The notes: generated from the letters alone by a model not told the origin. Positions 10,774 to 22,932 are shown, counted from the first letter of the stretch. The stretch: DNA of 64,000 bases from Nelumbo lutea (GCA_022828595.1 JAKGHH010000003.1:14880934-14944933); one strand, 5' to 3'. Program-made: numbers and translations.

Positions 10774-11642
10774 GAAACAACAGCTCGACAAAAGGGGCCA
10801 AGCCTAGGCGGGAACAAGGGGACACCAGCGGACTGAACTCCCTACGGGGGGCCCGAACTCACCCTTTGTAACAGCTCGGGATACACCTCGTCGAACTGGC
10901 CAACTTTGTAACAGCTTGGGATACACTTCGCCGAACTGACCAACTTTGTAACAGCTCGGGATACACTTCGCCGAACTGACCCACTTTGTAACAGCTCGGG
11001 ATACACTTTGCCGAACTGACCCACTTTGTAACAGCTCGGGATACACTTCGCCGAACTGACCCACTTTGTAACAGTTCGGGATACACCTCGCCGAATTGAC
11101 CTGCCCTATAGATACCTCCGAGCTCAAGACCTTGCCTTGCTCAACACTTCACATCACCTTCTGGGCACCAAACCAAACAAGTCGTACCATGCCTGACACT
11201 AAGGAAGTCCGTGCCCGAGGGCGCCGTGCCTGATTGACTTGGGATCTGACGTTTGGCGGCAGCACTCTAAACGGCCACCTGCCACCGCCACTGACACCGC
11301 CATCTCCAGTTAGAAAGACGGTTAGGCAGTGACGGTTCTGTCTCAGCAGAAAGGACGACGGTCGAATTGACAAGTACAAGGGTAATCATACCCGACCTGA
11401 CAAGGGCCTCGGGGCGAGTGCACGAGGTGATTATAAGAACCCCCTGCCCCCCGACCAACGAGGTATGCAAACTTTGCGCTATCTGGTATTACCTTGTTTT
11501 TGAAGGATTCTAACTTGAACTTTGGAGCCTCTACACCGGGTTCCCCTCGGAGCTTCCCCATCTCCTCCATTTCAGATTCCCTGCTACCCCGCTTAGAAGC
11601 AAGGACACGGACAGCTAAGACCGGCCGGATCATGCTCCATCA
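10774..11642 (+). repeat. 3' LTR of element 1, truncated at its 5' end
   Basis: Homology to the 5' LTR begins at GAAACAACAG (4438 in the 5' LTR), so the first 45 bp are gone together with the polypurine tract that precedes the LTR in element 2. The joint lies in GAAAC, present on both sides of the missing piece. The 40-bp tandem array is at about 10865-11102. The remaining sequence differs from the 5' LTR by only a few percent by eye. Confidence 0.9.
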
Positions 11643-11897
11643 ATGTTAAGCCTCAAACTTTTAAGTTGATAGTAACAATAGCCAATCATGTTATTTGTTT
11701 TGCGTGGCTAATGCATATAAAAATTAGATATGGAGATCTTTGAATTTGGATAAGGGCCATCTAGAAGAGTTTGATGCTACATATCATTTGTTAATATTTG
11801 GAGCTGTAGTGAAATTTTCACATTTTCTCATCCCAGCCCATCCCACCCCACCCTTTCCCATCCCATTCAAATCTTCCCGCAACCAAATGGAACCTTA

Positions 11898-14800
11898 GGT
11901 AAACAAGCCTAAGCCTGATGTAAGCATGGATTGGCTCAAGTCGATTTATTTTCAGCACATTAAAGATAATATATATATATTCATTACTTATAATCAAAGT
12001 GGCAGGCGGATCGAGAATGTAGAGTTTATATGGTTGAGAATTAAGGGCTTGAAGAGGCCATAATTTTGAAAACTGACATAAACTGAGCCAATCGGAGCTG
12101 ATAACAAGCTTGTTAATTACTTGGCTAGCCGATGTATTACCATCATCCAAGAGGGATCATTACTTTCCAAATCTACCCCTCTGAAGAAACCAAACAGATG
12201 AGACCTACCTATATTGGGTACTGACACTTTTTAGAGCTCTGATCCAAACTGACTAGACAAAACTTGGCTAATCTCAGCCCATAAACATCCCTCCCAAGTC
12301 CCAACCATTAAAGTTAAAAACAAAAAAAATGTAGAATTGTCTTCGTCCCTACGCAATTAAGTTTTCCAAGAACAATGATTACAAATGATGATGTGGAGAT
12401 GATGATGGTCAAGCCCATAATGGTAACGATCGAAAGATTACTTTGGGAGCAATCTTGTCCTTTCAACAAACATAAATGGTTTTGTACAAGAAACTGAAGA
12501 AGTGAGGCGAGGCAAATTAGTTGAGCCAAAGATTGCTTGAGGGATTTTCTCCAAAATTTTTGTATTGATTATTATTGAATCCTTACAATAAATAGTTCAT
12601 TGCACTATTCTAGCTTCAAGTAAATTGTTGTGTTGGTGTCTTGAATTCCAGTTACCAGTTGCTCTCTATAAGATTAAAACATAGCTGATTAAAGTTGGAG
12701 AATTTGGGCCGTGGTGGAAGTGGAGAGCTTGGGCCTCCTAAGCCCGTAGCCCAACAGTGACCACCTTTTGACTTTTGAGGGTGTGGGCCTGTGGGGACTC
12801 CAACCCTGCAGTATGGACTTGGGTTGCAAATTGATTCGTAATTGGAATGAGATTTGATTCTTCTCAATTGGCCGGTGAAGCTCTGATGTTTGGAACTTGA
12901 AGTCCCTTGAGTCGCATCTACTAAAGTTTATTTCTTAGTTGGCTATTTCACTGTCCCCAAGTGATCCATGAGGCTGATTCGCAGATGGGGTTTGCATATC
13001 TACTAGCTTGCGTACCATTCAGTGCCGACCTAGTACAGGAGAACATTGGGTGTACTGAGAACTAGGGTTTGGTGAAATAGGTCATAAACACTGAACGTAA
13101 TCTCTACCATTTTGTAATGGATTTCTTCTCCTCTAATATCTCTGGACGTAGGTTATAAGCCAAACTCCAGAAATCTGTGTTTCTTGAGTTACTTTGTTTT
13201 GCGTTTTTTTTTTTGTTTTTCCATCTGTCTATCATTTTAGTTATTGGATGTGTTCGTTAATTATTCCACAACATAAACCATACCATATACTATTATTTAT
13301 AATCTTCTTCCGTCTCAATTTCTACAAATTTTTTATTTCCTTCTAGATCACCAATTACCAGAAAAACAAAACAATCCAAAGAAAAAAAGAAGAAAGCTTT
13401 TGGATTACCCTTTAGAAATAGTTAAAAGTGGCAGAACTATATCTAAAAATAATTCAGAGTGAAAAAAATCCCTCTTCCAAATTACAAGACACGTTGAGGG
13501 CCCAGCTACTAGATCTTAAATTTATAATATATTACTTAATATCTAGCTAATGAAAATAGGGTTTCAATATCAATGTGGTGTACCCGGTTATTAGCTGAGA
13601 AAGGTTCAAACTATTTTTCAGGGTCACGGATACTCAAAATACCAAGGATGTTGGTGATTTCACTTATTTAAGTGCTAAATATAATATGACATGTCCACTG
13701 ACAAAATACCAAACCAAAAAAGGTTTAACAAAAAGAATTTCGGTAAAAATAAATTCTCAATTCGCAAAATTTGCATCTGGAGAGCCTGTTAGAAGAATTC
13801 CATTCAGTTGCTACTTGCTAGTCTTCCATAATGCATCCCATCTTATCTGGCAAAATCTCTCTGTGGCAGTTTGTTCAAAAGACTTAATTCCCCTGCAAAA
13901 CCTTGTGTAGAAAGTAATGGAAATTTTCAACATAGGAAAAGGTCAGAATACTGCAAAATGAAATGGCATAACAATGCATTAATCCTGACATCAAGGCAGA
14001 AGAGATATTTTCTAGCAGGATGTCTATTCTATTATCACAATCTTTAATGATGCGGATGAACAAAACTTAAGTGGCAATAACAATAGTACCATAGAGAATG
14101 ACCTTGAAGTTTAACCAGGTTTTAAAACTTGAATTTCCGCAACAATTACCAATTCCTAAATCACATGTAGCGGCAGCTGCACCTTCTGTGTATGTACTTA
14201 ACTTTGTTGTCCTCACAAGAAGTCGCATCTCATCGTCTCAAACAGGTGAACAATTAGGAAATCCTGTGAAATCACGGAAATAACTCTTGAAGTTGCAGAG
14301 AAACCGGAAACCTCTCATTTTCCATCAGCGCTATGGTGCAGTATTTGAATGTGCTTTTGCAATCTTCCAGGTCTTGATCTTTCCCTTGATAATAGTCATT
14401 CGTTCTTTCTTATTCTCTGTGCCCTATCTCATTCATCATTTAAGTCTCTAAAGGAGCTACTAAAGTAAGCAAAGAGGTGTAAGAATCAGAGTGTTGTGAT
14501 ATTGTAATCTCAAATATGAAGTTGTGCACTTCATTGCCAGAGGTCTATTACTTGGATTTTCCCAATTAACAGACTTCTAGCTTACCAGTGTGTGCTAACA
14601 AAGTAATGATATTCTATAAATGCAAGTTACTCTGTTAGCCTGTTATTGCCTTCTACTCAGCAAGAAGCCTTTCTTTCGCGTTCATTCTCCTTCTTCATGA
14701 TATACATTCTTCACAATCCACACTGCATTTCACCGAGGGAATCATCCCCGAATATGGTATACAATACAGACAAAGAGGATTCAAGTTGACAAGTCTAGAA

Positions 14801-16022
14801 AATCTATCACCCTTTATTGTGGTGGACATGTAAATCCGGGGAATAGATTCAACAACAATATTTCTCCATTAACCCATTTTAATTTGTTTGTAAAGGGTCC
14901 ACATACCAATATCTTTCTAACATTTCCATGTAGTGCATCACCATCATCTAAGCTAGTTGGACTAAATATTCTTCAGTCCACATGAGTACTCTTTCAAAGG
15001 GACTGTCCAAAAACCATCTAACTAGGCCCTTCCAGATCAATGTATGCATGCCTTTCTGCATACAATATGGTTTTCGTAACCTTGAAATTGAATACAGGGT
15101 AAGTAATAACAGAGAACCCAAGAAAAACAACTTTTCTTCCCACAAAAAGCTTCTATGTGATCAAATCGCCTCAAGAATTAAAATGAATGAAGTTTCTCTT
15201 CACATGACATCAAACCATTTATTCGTATACCCACCAACATTCTACTCTATACTACTATGTCTATAACAACTGTTCACTCATCTTCCAGACCACAGCAACA
15301 TCTTTGATGATCAAGAACGTACACAAATACAGTCATTTATGTTACATCTTTTGCTTGTTTGTGCTGTGTAATATAATAAATCCATATAAGTATACACTAA
15401 ATTCCACTTTACTACTTTTTGGAATATAATAAATTCACAAAAGTCAACAAACAAACTTCACCAATTTCTTAACTTCTAAGAAGAATAGGCTATCTTCATT
15501 TGGTTTCCTGGAAAAATAAGCAAATTGATTTTATTTCATGAAAGATGCAAAATGAAGACCATGAACCCAATGAGGACTTGGTTGATATCAAAATAGAAAG
15601 GAAGGGGCAAGATGCTTTTAAGCCCCATTGCATGCTACTGTTTCCATTCTCCAACTATTAATAGAAAATTAATGGTAGATTTCTAGTAAAATCGCATAAA
15701 ACCAATGCATGCAAGACTTGACTCTCCCAACTATCAAGAAACGGAAGTCGTATAAATCAATTCAAATAACCATTGTAAACAAATTTCCTTGTGATTTACC
15801 ATCCACAGAATTTCTGTTAAATTTTCCGATAGGAAGAACTATTACATACCTCATTTAAAAGGACTTTTGGATGAATCCGCAAAACAAAATTAAACAAACA
15901 AGGCCGTTAGAAACCTTTCGGCCGAGCATCCTTTACCTCCGAAACCTGGGATTTATCAGCCCATGGAAAGGCAATAATTTGCAATTTCCCTAAACCTGGG
16001 AACACTTCTGTGGTCTACCTAC
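11898..16022. other. Intergenic, no gene recognised
   Basis: AT-rich sequence with short reading frames in all directions, none longer than about 110 residues and none with a recognisable motif. The stretch 13.6-15.9 kb has the composition of untranslated or intergenic DNA. Confidence 0.4.
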
Positions 16023-17205
16023 CTTGGTCCCATCCTTCAATATTATAACAATTTCTCCCCATTCACCAATAAAACGCGGCACCACGTGAACTTCTTTAAT
16101 CACTTTGTAAGAGAAATCGCTCGTCTTGTCCCGTTAAGCGCTTGTTTGATTTCACTTAACAAGTACCTTTTTTATGAGTACTTAATAAAAGTGGGGTGAC
16201 CATAGAAAATAAGTATTTGTGGGTATTTGAAAAAAAAGTACGGAAAAAGTACTTATTTCATAAAAAAATACTTATTAAAAAAGCCAGTTAAGAGTTATTT
16301 TTTTAAGTACTTATTAATAAGTGGACTTGTGAAAATTTTGGAACTAAAACGTCCCTGTTTATTTCTCTATATACCCCAAATACCCCCATATCTTCTTAAA
16401 CCCCATTCTTCCTCACTCGAACAAGGTCGAGCATACCAGCGGAGGCAATTGTTTTGAAAGCAACCGATGACCGTCAAACGAGCTACAAACTCACCGGCGA
16501 TCAGGTCGGTTTCACATTTGGACTTGTTTTATACATGTATTCTTGAATATTTTAGGTTTATTTTTGAGGTTTTAAACGCTTGAAACTCTCTTTACCAGAT
16601 CTGGTTTTTCGAGGCGATTCCAGGCATTCTCAATGTGCTCTTTCTGGCGACACTCAGGTCAGCCATTCTCCTTCCTCACCTTTGTTTTAAAACTACTTTT
16701 AGTGCACTATTTTGATTAAAACTGATTTTTTTTTTATTTTTAGAGATAAATCTGAAATATTTTCTTTTTTGGCATTGTCTATGTGATGGTTAAAATTGTC
16801 ATTTACGTCAATATAAGCATTTATGGAAAAAATATCTTACCAAATATCCTCACTCCAATAAATGCTTAAAAACATAATAAGTGATTTGACAATGAATCAC
16901 CAAACAACTTTAAGTGATTGTTAAAATAAGTGCAAAAAGTACTTTTAACAATCACTTGATCATCACATAGGGCCTAAACCAGATATGACAGTCGCCCTCA
17001 AATTGGTGAACCTGTACCTGAGAAAGAAAGCCCTCAAAGCAGCTGCTAATGTCAGGAGCAACCTTAAGAGAGTAAAACCTAGAAGGAGATTAGCCAGCAG
17101 ATTGTCATAGTGAGCTCCACCATCGAAGAAGATTGTTTCCCCTGCGACTTTGGATAGGGTGTTAATGGTGGGTTTATTTGTTGGTGAGGAGACATGTAAA
17201 GTTTA
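16023..17205 (-). pseudogene. Broken gene for a PH-like (YdbS-type) plant membrane protein
   Basis: Two exon pieces read on the minus strand, separated by an inserted element. Piece one (about 17200-16975) encodes ETIFFDGGAHYDNLL, a hydrophobic membrane-like segment (NLLLGFTLLRLLLTLAAALR) and FFLRYRFTNLRATVISGL. Piece two (16133-16023) encodes SYKVIKEVHVVPRFIGEWGE and ends IILKDGTK at a good donor, AAG|GTAGGT (GT at 16022-16021). Together they match the pattern of conserved plant proteins with a membrane segment and a bacterial-type PH domain; I recognise the pattern but cannot name a locus. The two pieces are not in register even after removing the insert, which suggests a small deletion as well. 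Following exons and the N-terminal part were not found. A MITE ends exactly at the upstream edge (17206). Confidence 0.6.
16138..16974. mobile_element. Inserted element splitting the PH-like pseudogene
   Basis: TAA stands on both sides (16135-16137 and 16975-16977). Inside, both ends hold inverted sequence around AAGTACTTTT and TTAACAA. Coding sequence of the PH-like gene stops at one side and resumes at the other. The ends (GCGCTTGTTTGATTTCAC and, reversed, GGCCCTATGTGATGATCA) are only loosely similar, so the class (PIF/Harbinger-like by target site) is tentative. No transposase is seen. Confidence 0.45.
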
Positions 17206-17324
17206 GGCTCAGTTTGAAAGGAGTACAAATGCAAATATGTAGAATGCAAAACCTTATATTTTATATTATTTTATATGTATTTACACCATACATATTTGCA
17301 TTTGTACTCCTTCCAAATCTAGCC
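17206..17324. mobile_element. Tourist-like foldback MITE, copy 1
   Basis: A 119-bp near-palindrome: GGCTCAGTTTGAAAGGAGTA at the left is mirrored by GGCTAGATTTGGAAGGAGTA at the right, with CAAATGCAAATATGTA in both arms. TTA flanks both ends (17203-17205, 17325-17327). Confidence 0.8.
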
Positions 17325-17327
17325 TTA

Positions 17328-18728
17328 GTAATTGAGTCTTAAAAACCGTTGGTTCAAACAGGTTAAAATGGTTGGGGTCCGATTATGATATCAGAATTAG
17401 CCAATCAATAAAAGATTTGATTATATTGGTCAAAGATCTCCCAGTATCATAGATTTTCTCAAATGGTTTGTTGGTTGCTTCTTGACCATTAGATTGGGAT
17501 ATTGTGCTAGATACACATATTATTAGAGTGGAAAGAGTGAGAAGAGCAATTGAAAAAGAAAGAAAAGAAAAGAAAAAAAAAAAAACTCCCCCTACCCCCT
17601 CCCTCCGAGTCCCGGTTAATCGATTAATTTCTTTCTCTTTCCCCACCAACCGATCAAACCTTCTCTTGTCTTGTTTTTACTTTTTCTTTGTCTCTTCAGA
17701 GACATCCGGTAACTTCCTTTTTCTTTGTTATTTTAGTTTTTAAACATTAATTTTGATTTTTTATTAAACTGTGAAGTGTGAACCATTACCCAGGTCAAAT
17801 GGTTCAGTGGGGTTCAATGGTCCTTATGAGCTATTTATTGACTAAGTGATCAGTTTTTTAGAACGTTAAACTGTTGAAACCCCCTAAATTTATCACCCTA
17901 GAATTTTTTAACACAGTTGCAAGTAGATTTTCTTTTGTTAAAATCATTTAATAAGAAGCATATAAATGTGCATGTACAAAATATTTATGCAATTACTATT
18001 GAGGTTGGTTTTTATAGAAGTAAAAAAAAAAAGAGTTTAAAGTTGCAGTTTTACCTTTAAGTGAATGATATAAAAGACAAATTTTAAAAGAAATCAATTT
18101 TAGAAAAGAAATTGGAAGGATTTGATATAGTGATTGATATGAAGAAAAAAATTTGAAAAGTAAATATTTTGATAAAAAGTAACTATATGGGTATTTTGGA
18201 CATTTTATACCTCTTGTTAGAGGCCAGGGGGGTGGGTTAGCAATTTACCCTTTTTAGAAAAATCAAGACCATAGGGTTAATATAACCAAATAATTGATTG
18301 GTTTGAACTCACAATACACTGCATTCACACATCTTACAATACAAGATGGTGATGTGTGGTTGCAATTCACAGCGGGTACGTAGCTGGGCTAGAAATCTGG
18401 CTTGAATTGGTTTTTGAGTTCAGCGGTTTGGCCGACTGGGGCAATGATGTTTTGAAAACCATTTACAATTACACATCTGAAATCAGATTTGGTCCTCACA
18501 GTCCCTTGTAGTCGTGCACTGGGAATATTTCCCCATGAATAAAAAGATACAAGTATGAAGATGTTCCCAATGCATGGCTGAAAATGGCTTTGTGATGACA
18601 GGGTGAGCACAGTTTTGTGAGGACTGAATATGCCCTCTTTACACCCAGTCCAAGACTGATAACATTGAATTCGGATTCTATACTCACAAAATTATGCTTA
18701 CACGGAGCTCACAACCTTTTGCAGCCGT
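17328..18728. other. Intergenic, no gene recognised
   Basis: AT-rich sequence with no supported gene or repeat apart from short homopolymer runs, for example A-rich at 17572-17585. Confidence 0.4.
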
Positions 18729-19190
18729 TAGGGGTGCTCACGATTTGGTTGTGGGCCTATTTTTGAAACTGAACCAAGGTTACCGATTTTTGAAAATTCA
18801 GTAATCGAAACCGAACTGAAGCTGATCGGTTAACTCATTGACCGGTTGAGTTTGTTAGTTTTTTGGTATTTTATATTTACAATATATATTATAAAAAAAA
18901 TACAAATATATAATAGCAAACTAGAAAATTATGTAATACATATTTATTAATTTATAATATATAGAAAATATATAATATATAATATACATAAATATATGTA
19001 AAATATATATAAATATATGTATACCAGTCGGTTTGGTTAACTACCGATTTTCTATTTTGGTTAACCAAAAGCGAACCAATACCTTCGGTATTTTAAAAAT
19101 ACCAAACTGAAATCGAATCAATTGGTTCAATTAACCAAAATTTTTGTTAGGTTTTGATTGGTTTTTTGGTTTTTCTTGCTCACCCCTGGT
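18729..19190. mobile_element. hAT-like non-autonomous element
   Basis: The ends TTAGGGGTGCTCACGA and, reversed, CCAGGGGTGAGCAAGAA are the GGGGTGAGCA-type termini common in plant hAT MITEs. The inside is AT-rich with many GGTTAACCGA-like repeats. I could not find a clear 8-bp target duplication. Confidence 0.5.
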
Positions 19191-19498
19191 AGAAGTGCAA
19201 TGGAAATATCTCCCCATAAATGAAAATATAAAGATATGTTCCCAATGCAGGGCTGTAAGTGTTGTATGAACTATGTGAGAACAAAATTTGTGAGGACTGA
19301 ACCCGGCCTCCATATGGCGGGGTTGAAACTGAGTTTGGATTTGCTCCTCACAAAGAGCTTCATACATTGACCTCACAGCACGTTTCAGTCATGCATTGAT
19401 AACATCTTCCCATGAATAAATATTTTCAAATACAGAGATGTTCCATATGCACGGTGTTGTGAGGTTGGAGTGTGGTGCGCTCGTAGATTTATTCATTT

Positions 19499-19618
19499 GG
19501 CATAGTTTGGAAAGCGTATAAATACAAATATGTAGAGTGTAAAATCTTGTATTTTACATTATTTTATCTGTATTTATACTGTACATATTCGTATTTATAA
19601 TCTTTCCAAACAATATCC
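19499..19618. mobile_element. Tourist-like foldback MITE, copy 2
   Basis: A foldback of about 120 bp of the same family as 17206-17324. The arms hold TTTGGAAAGCGTATAAATAC and, reversed, TTTGGAAAGATTATAAATAC, with ACAAATATGTA inside. The target duplication is not clear. Confidence 0.65.
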
Positions 19619-21485
19619 TCAAACCCAACATTGTCATCTTGTCATAAATTCCTTTTAAAACCAACCATTGAAAAGCTATGCTTTCATCTTCATGTGAAAC
19701 TGCCAAATAGCTGGTATATCCAGGGGCCTAACTTTCATTTTCTCCCCTTCTGAAATTGAGCTGGCCCCAAGTATGAACCCACCAAGAATAGATGGTTGAC
19801 CCCTTACAGCTCTGGGCTAACTTGACCATCACAATCTCCTCCCCTAGAATACCTCCCAAAGCCTCTAACATTTTCTTTCTCTCAATAGATTGGACCAATC
19901 AGCCTCGAACACTTAAAAATACATTATTGCCCTCCACTCCACGTTTGGCAGAAATTGATTCATATCTTCATATTGTTATAAGTTGGTTGATGACGTGGTA
20001 GCTGAAATGGTCACATGGCATCACACCCAAAACAGAGACATGGGATTGATCTCATCACAGAATTTCAGGCTCTCCATAAGCATGGTCAGTAGGCTTCATG
20101 TGCATCCTGTACTGTTCCCATCCCTCGAATCTCTACTAACATCTTTTGACTGAAAACAAAAAGGTCCTGACCGGTCAAGTTTATTTCACTCACTCTTATT
20201 CCAACAGTTTAAGTCTTGAACTCATATATCCCTTACTAAATTTCATTTTATTTTATTTTTTCCTTCCTCAAAGATAGGGATGCAAGTAGGGCCATTGAAA
20301 ATAAAAGGTCCTGATTTGGATGCAGGCCCATTGAAAATTTAACAAATTTCCATTCCAACCCAACCTCAGTAGCAGCCTTACCGAGGGTGAGGGATTTCAT
20401 AAGATGTTTTTAGACTTTATTTCCATATTTTTGGGATAAATTATTACTGATAGGCTTGGTCATAACATTTTATCGAACACTTGGATGGATACGGCTTATG
20501 AGGACTAATTGTTGGCTCAATATCATATGTGGGGAGATACAAGGACTGGTAGCATTGACATGAGATGGAGCAACTTTTGATTTTAATGATACTTGCCTAA
20601 ATTACAAGTTGAAGTCGTGTAAATTCCTGCTTCAAAATGTTGATGAAATTTTGCAAACTTCGGTTTTTGAGGTACCTACTGGCATGAACATGAAATTGAA
20701 TTATTGGCTGGGTTTGTTTTTGGACAAAATATTGAATTTCAAAATTTGGCCACTTATTTCATCCAAAATTTCTGTATAATATTACAATAAGAAAAGCAAA
20801 ACGGTATATAAAAAAGTATAATCTATTAATAAAACTGAAGTTTATTAAAAAAATCATCTAACCAAAATCTTGAAAATTTTCATTTTGTATCAAGGGTCCC
20901 AAAATGGCAAAGACTTTCAAAACCCAAAAAAGATAAAGATAGTGCCAAACTAGTCGAACAAACTGGTTTAGGAGTAAGGTTCACTTTAGTTTCATGAGTA
21001 TAAGAATTGGATATGTTTCGCTCCTTACTCAACTTTAGTGAACTTCTTCATAAATATATATGATATATCCGAAAGAAGAAAAGGAGATTCTAGAAAAATA
21101 GTCTAAATGCAGTTTAAGGGTCTATTTGGTTCACACGAATAAAGGTCTGAAATCAGGAATCAGAATAGCCAACTCTGATTCTAATTCCAACTGTTTGGTT
21201 GGAAGGCATTGGAATTCCATTCTCATTCTTAGTGGAATGACATTCCCCCATTTGAAGGAATGGTCATTCCCTCTCCTTCCCTTGGGAATGAAATCCCATT
21301 CTAGTAACTCTTACTGCAAATCAAGTGGACTCTAAAAATATTGAAACGTAGTTAGCATTTTAGCTTCTAGCTTATACAAATTATGCAACACTCAAATATC
21401 ATAGTGATGTTCTTTAGCTTAATTAGCGAAGCAATATAAATAAGGCAAAAGAATCGAAAAAAGGATGGATTGAGGTGTGCCCCTT
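19619..21485. other. Intergenic, no gene recognised
   Basis: No coding motif seen. Around 21120-21340 there is GGGTCTATTTGGTTCAC and later internal similarity (GGAATGACATTCCCC and relatives), which may be another degenerate MITE. Confidence 0.35.
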
Positions 21486-21616
21486 AGGTTGTTTTTGGTT
21501 TGATAAGAGAAAAGAGAAAAACAAAAAGTCGAAGGCTTAGAAATTTCACAAAAAACTTGTTAAGAAATTTCCCTCAAATTTCAATTGTTATTTTCTGTCA
21601 AACCAAACGTAACCTG
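21486..21616. mobile_element. Small MITE-like inverted repeat
   Basis: The left end GGTTGTTTTTGGTTTGATA and the reversed right end GGTTACGTTTGGTTTGACA match well, with AGAGAAAA/AGAAAATAAC next to them. Target duplication not resolved. Confidence 0.5.
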
Positions 21617-22707
21617 TAGCTGTGTTTGCTCTGTTAAAAAAGTATATAAGAGAGAAGCAGAAAATTGGAGCAACAAAATTCCTTGACAAACTTTGTGCAG
21701 AACTTTTACTTCAATTTTTTTTTCTTATTTCTTCTCTTCTCTTCTTTTTCTCGAGGATGGTGATATATAACCCCAAACATACTTCTAATTAAAAGTCGAA
21801 AAGTGCCTTTTTTATGTTTTTTAACAACAAATGTATCGATGCTCTAAGACAGCATCGAGTGGGCGTGAAATAGTGAATGCTAATAGTGCCACAGAGACCT
21901 TAAAAGTTAAATCACAAAGATAAGACGTATTACCTCCCAAGCATATATGCCCACTTTTTAGCTGTAGAAGATTGAAATAAATTAAAAAGAAAGATTTCAT
22001 AGTTGGGTTGATTACGAAGGTTCGTTTTGATGAGCTCACCCCACCAATTTTTGTAAGGATTCTTTGTATATACGGCCAATCTGAACATTCATCAAATATA
22101 TGAATATCCTTTCCTGTAGATGAGCTACGTGTTCACTTTGGCCAACTGTTCATTCCATCTCAACTACAACTAAAGAAGAAGAAGCGTTCCTTTATAGGAA
22201 AAATTTTAAGCTGGTTCTTATAGACTAACCGACTGTAATAAGAAGGATGACGTAAATGCAATATGAGGAGTTTCACTATTTTTCTTTCTTATCAAATGAA
22301 GCAAATTCTCCCTCCACATTCCAGCTGCTTTATTTGTTTTGTTTGTGGCCTCTGGTCACATGGATATGTCAAGGTCATGATTGATGAATGCAGCTCCTTA
22401 GTCCTTACCCACACAAAGTCCCCCCACAACCCCACAATTTTAATGAAATTGACGCCTTGGTTTGAACCACTTGACGCTGAAAAATACACAAAATAATTGA
22501 ACTGAAGATATGCGCTTGCAATAATCACGATGTGACATGCGGAGTGGCGATGGGTACAAAATTTCCCAGACAGAATACTTGACCGGCCCCGGTATGGTGC
22601 ATCCTGTTCATTGTCTGCCTCCAATTTCTCTCTAGTTTCATTGTTTCTCAACTTTCTATAGGCTTTTAAAATTTGATCAGTCTGGAATTGTTTCAGGAAA
22701 CCATTAA

Positions 22708-22825
22708 GGCTATGTTTAATTTGAAGGAAATGTAAGGAAAGGAATTGAAACTTTTATAAATTTTCTATAGGTTTTTTTGCATTTCCCTTCTTTTTTCTAC
22801 TTTTTTCTTTAAACCAAATATAGAC
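22708..22825. mobile_element. Tourist-like MITE, left member of a back-to-back pair
   Basis: A 118-bp inverted-repeat element: GGCTATGTTTAATTTGAAGG at the left, and GTCTATATTTGGTTTAAAG on reversing the right end. TAA flanks both sides (22705-22707, 22826-22828). Confidence 0.65.
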
Positions 22826-22828
22826 TAA

Positions 22829-22932
22829 GGCTCAATTTGCAAAGAGTATAAATATAAATATATTTTATAAATACATATATGATATATAGTTTTGCACTCT
22901 ACATATTTATATTTATACTCCTAAATTGAGCC
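22829..22932. mobile_element. Tourist-like foldback MITE, copy 3
   Basis: A 104-bp foldback of the same family as 17206-17324: GGCTCAATTTGCAAAGAGTA at the left, and GGCTCAATTTAGGAGTATA on reversing the right end. TAA flanks both ends (22826-22828, 22933-22935); the left TAA is also the right TAA of the neighbouring MITE. Confidence 0.8.

Larger units (their letters stand above)
4393..11642 (+). mobile_element. Ty3/gypsy LTR retrotransposon, Tat-like, decayed (element 1)
   Basis: Two related LTRs (4393-5308 and 10774-11642) enclose a primer-binding site, gag, protease, reverse transcriptase, two RNase H domains and integrase in the order typical of Ty3/gypsy. An extra RNase H after the usual one marks the plant Tat lineage. 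The 3' LTR ends in TCCATCA at 11642, followed by ATGTT. The sequence before the 5' LTR offers ATATT (4388-4392) or ATGTA (4384-4388), so the target duplication is imperfect and the 5' end is uncertain by about 4 bp. Compared with element 2 it lacks about 310 bp of gag, about 60 bp between RNase H and integrase, about 2.6 kb after integrase, and the polypurine tract with the first 45 bp of the 3' LTR. It cannot move by itself. Confidence 0.93.
395..11894. mobile_element. PIF/Harbinger-like inverted-repeat element, host of gypsy element 1
   Basis: The left end (395 onward, GGCTCCGTTTGGTTTGTGGG) and the reverse complement of the right end (GGTTCCATTTGGTTGCGGGA, ending at 11894) match at about 14-15 of 20 positions, and both subterminal regions also carry GGTGGGATGAGAAAA. 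TTA stands directly outside each end (392-394 and 11895-11897), the 3-bp target duplication typical of PIF/Harbinger transposons. Without the gypsy insertion the element would be about 4.2 kb. No transposase is visible, so it would be non-autonomous. The alternative is two separate Tourist-like MITE ends whose pairing is accidental; GGCTCCGTTTGG-type ends are common in plant genomes. Confidence 0.45.

Noticed and set aside
10804..11127. Frames with repeated VYPELLQ peptide in the LTRs (also 4506-4822, 47139-47480, 56883-57191)
   Set aside because: They follow the 40-bp non-coding tandem repeats of U3; the period is not a multiple of three, so the peptide appears in all frames, and all copies lie in LTRs.
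11643..11647. Perfect target duplication for element 1
   Set aside because: ATGTT after the 3' LTR does not match either candidate (ATATT or ATGTA) exactly, so only an imperfect duplication is claimed.
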